Assembly (NCBI GenBank): GCA_022402535.1
Contig: JAKRSD010000020.1
Location: forward strand, 1 to 64,000
Reading direction: 5' to 3'
Source: Flavobacteriales bacterium
Lineage (GTDB): Bacteria; Bacteroidota; Bacteroidia; CAIKAF01
Length of the DNA: 64,000 nt
Shown here: positions 62,994-64,000 of the stretch, one piece after another
How the letters are laid out: every line of letters starts with the position of its first letter
Numbering within the stretch: the stretch's first letter is position 1
Position numbers and translations under genes: made by a program
The notes under the pieces: model-generated
What the model saw: the letters and a program-made list of their open reading frames with translations, nothing else
Told to the model about the DNA's origin: nothing
Database searches by the model: none

Positions 62994-63571
62994 AACGTGT
63001 TTTATTATGCATGATAACCGGGTTTGTCAGTTTGACACTTCAGGCACAGTTGTCAAAGTCTGAAACCCGTTTATTTTTTCTTTCCAATCCACACTATATT
63101 TCAGACGGATTTGATTTTCCGGTAGGGAAACCCGACGCCAAAGGATATTATAATGCTCAAGGTTTTGGTAAAAATTTGCATTTGGGCGACGACTGGAATG
63201 GAAAAGGCGGAGGAAATACGGATTTAGGCGACCCCGTATATGCCTGTGCCAATGGATTTGTAATACAAGCCGAAGATTTAGGCGGAGGCTGGGGAAATGT
63301 AGTCAGAGTGATACATGTGCTTTCTTTTGAACCTTTGGTGGTGGTTGAATCGGTTTATGCTCATTTAGATAAAATGGAAATACAACCGGGAATGGGCGTA
63401 AAACGGGGAAATTTAATCGGTACTATCGGCACTGCGGGAGGACGATATTATGCCCATCTTCATTTTGAAATCCGTACAAATCCGTTTATGGATATTGGAG
63501 GGGGATATTCATCAGATACAAAAGGATTCACAGATCCAACAGAATTTATCCAGCAAAATCGTACTAACTAG
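62990..63571 (+). CDS. M23-family peptidase (secreted)
   Basis: This is a LytM-type zinc metallopeptidase likely acting on cell-wall peptidoglycan. The 193-residue product starts at the ATG at 62990 ([20 protein letters not shown]), a signal peptide. The zinc ligand motifs are [22 protein letters not shown] and [10 protein letters not shown] near the end. The ATG overlaps the previous stop codon (ATGA). A longer in-frame upstream start exists but adds non-signal sequence from another gene's frame. Confidence 0.9.
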   Translation: MKRVLLCMITGFVSLTLQAQLSKSETRLFFLSNPHYISDGFDFPVGKPDAKGYYNAQGFGKNLHLGDDWNGKGGGNTDLGDPVYACANGFVIQAEDLGGGWGNVVRVIHVLSFEPLVVVESVYAHLDKMEIQPGMGVKRGNLIGTIGTAGGRYYAHLHFEIRTNPFMDIGGGYSSDTKGFTDPTEFIQQNRTN

Positions 63572-63591
63572 TAGGCGAAGTCAGACACTTT

Positions 63592-64000
63592 TTATTTCCA
63601 TTCAGCAATGGTTTTATTGTCTAAATCAAAAACCAACGTGAGTTTATGCTTCTTTTTAATGGAATGGGTGGCCTTATAAGAACAGTCGATGCTATACCCG
63701 TTTTTAATAGTGTGATCTTCCCATTTTCCTTCATACTGAGAAATTCCCATCACATAGATTTCATGCTCGCCTTTGGGAACTTCAAACTGAATACTTCCGG
63801 GAACAGATTGTTTGTTGGGTTCGCTTTCCTTAATTAATTTTTGATCCACATAAACCTGCAGTTTAAACGGATGGTCATACCCGGTTTCAATGCCTTTGAA
63901 AGACCAATTTACATTGAGCTGAGAAGCCTTTTTTTGAGCATGCAGATTGTTAATCAAATATACGGAAAGGAGTAGGGTAAATAAAAGCGGCTTGGTTATA
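63592..64000 (-). CDS. Secreted protein, 3' part only (starts beyond the window)
   Basis: The frame is open to the right edge. The residues visible there (LLFTLLLSVYLINNLHAQKK) are the hydrophobic part of a signal peptide, so only the first few codons are missing. The mature part is about 115 residues, beta-rich and Ig-like (LNVNWSFKGIETGYDHPFKLQVYVDQKL, IQFEVPKGEHEIYVMGISQYEGKWEDH), ending DLDNKTIAEWK. No known family is recognised. A TTG at 63957 is not the true start. Confidence 0.75.
   Translation of the reverse strand, partial: ITKPLLFTLLLSVYLINNLHAQKKASQLNVNWSFKGIETGYDHPFKLQVYVDQKLIKESEPNKQSVPGSIQFEVPKGEHEIYVMGISQYEGKWEDHTIKNGYSIDCSYKATHSIKKKHKLTLVFDLDNKTIAEWK

Noticed and set aside
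62882-63571. Longer version of the M23 peptidase starting at 62882
   Set aside because: The extra 36 codons lie inside the metH gene in another frame and precede a clear signal peptide at 62990.
1-64000. CRISPR array or prophage
   Set aside because: No regularly spaced direct repeats and no run of phage structural genes are seen. The only phage-like domain (P63C) belongs to the IS1595-type element.

Overview
The window looks like ordinary chromosome of a free-living member of the Bacteroidota. Four things point there. There is a sprA gene (type IX secretion / gliding) in the arrangement ruvA-sprA-gcvH-vanZ. Several secreted proteins end in type IX sorting domains. Promoter-like boxes follow the Bacteroidota pattern TTTG-N19-TAnnTTTG, with few Shine-Dalgarno sequences. 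Characteristic families are present (DUF6029, Omp28, paired TonB-like transducers, M56 proteins with a TonB tail, split MetH). A 2-oxoglutarate dehydrogenase, a pyruvate dehydrogenase and B12-dependent methionine synthesis suggest an aerobic heterotroph. The genus cannot be fixed from the sequence alone.

Layout. 1-7.3 kb: the 5' part of a secreted protein gene, a 0.9 kb repeat-rich gap, priA, rseP and a DEAD-box RNA helicase with a structured leader. 7.3-11.9 kb: a BlaI/M56-peptidase antibiotic-sensing type operon whose sensor gene is cut by a complete 2,969-bp IS1595-type element. The element has 23-bp inverted ends, 8-bp target duplications, a transposase, a coupled P63C-domain gene and two unrecognised cargo genes. 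12-28.6 kb: nadE, lepA, a sorting-domain protein, fhs, two universal stress proteins flanking pdhC-pdhA, cdd and rluF, then a DUF1573 protein and a DUF6029/Omp28 pair. 28.6-33.4 kb: the rimP-nusA-infB operon with a strong promoter and a hairpin in its leader. 33.5-43.4 kb: a small lipoprotein and a secreted protein, the C-terminal three-domain part of MetH, sucAB, a Na+/Ca2+ antiporter and a YkgJ-type cysteine cluster protein. 43.5-51 kb: a sorting-domain protein, a DUF1501/DUF1800 pair, tRNA-Ser(GGA), asparaginase, TatD and ruvA. 51-64 kb: the 2,475-residue SprA, gcvH, a secreted protein, vanZ, two tandem tonB genes, the homocysteine-binding half of MetH, an M23-type peptidase and the end of a secreted protein gene that leaves the window.

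How the genes fit together. fhs, gcvH and the two MetH halves all handle one-carbon units. pdhAC and sucAB are lipoate-dependent oxidative decarboxylases. SprA would export the proteins tagged with type IX sorting domains. The most unusual part is 8,264-11,232. The target site and the uninterrupted sensor reading frame (about 392 codons) can be reconstructed exactly, so the insertion appears recent. It leaves the BlaI repressor and its palindromic operators intact but without a working sensor. A second unexplained layer is a set of mosaic repeats in the three longest gene-free gaps (641-1548, 5518-5880, 37296-37797).
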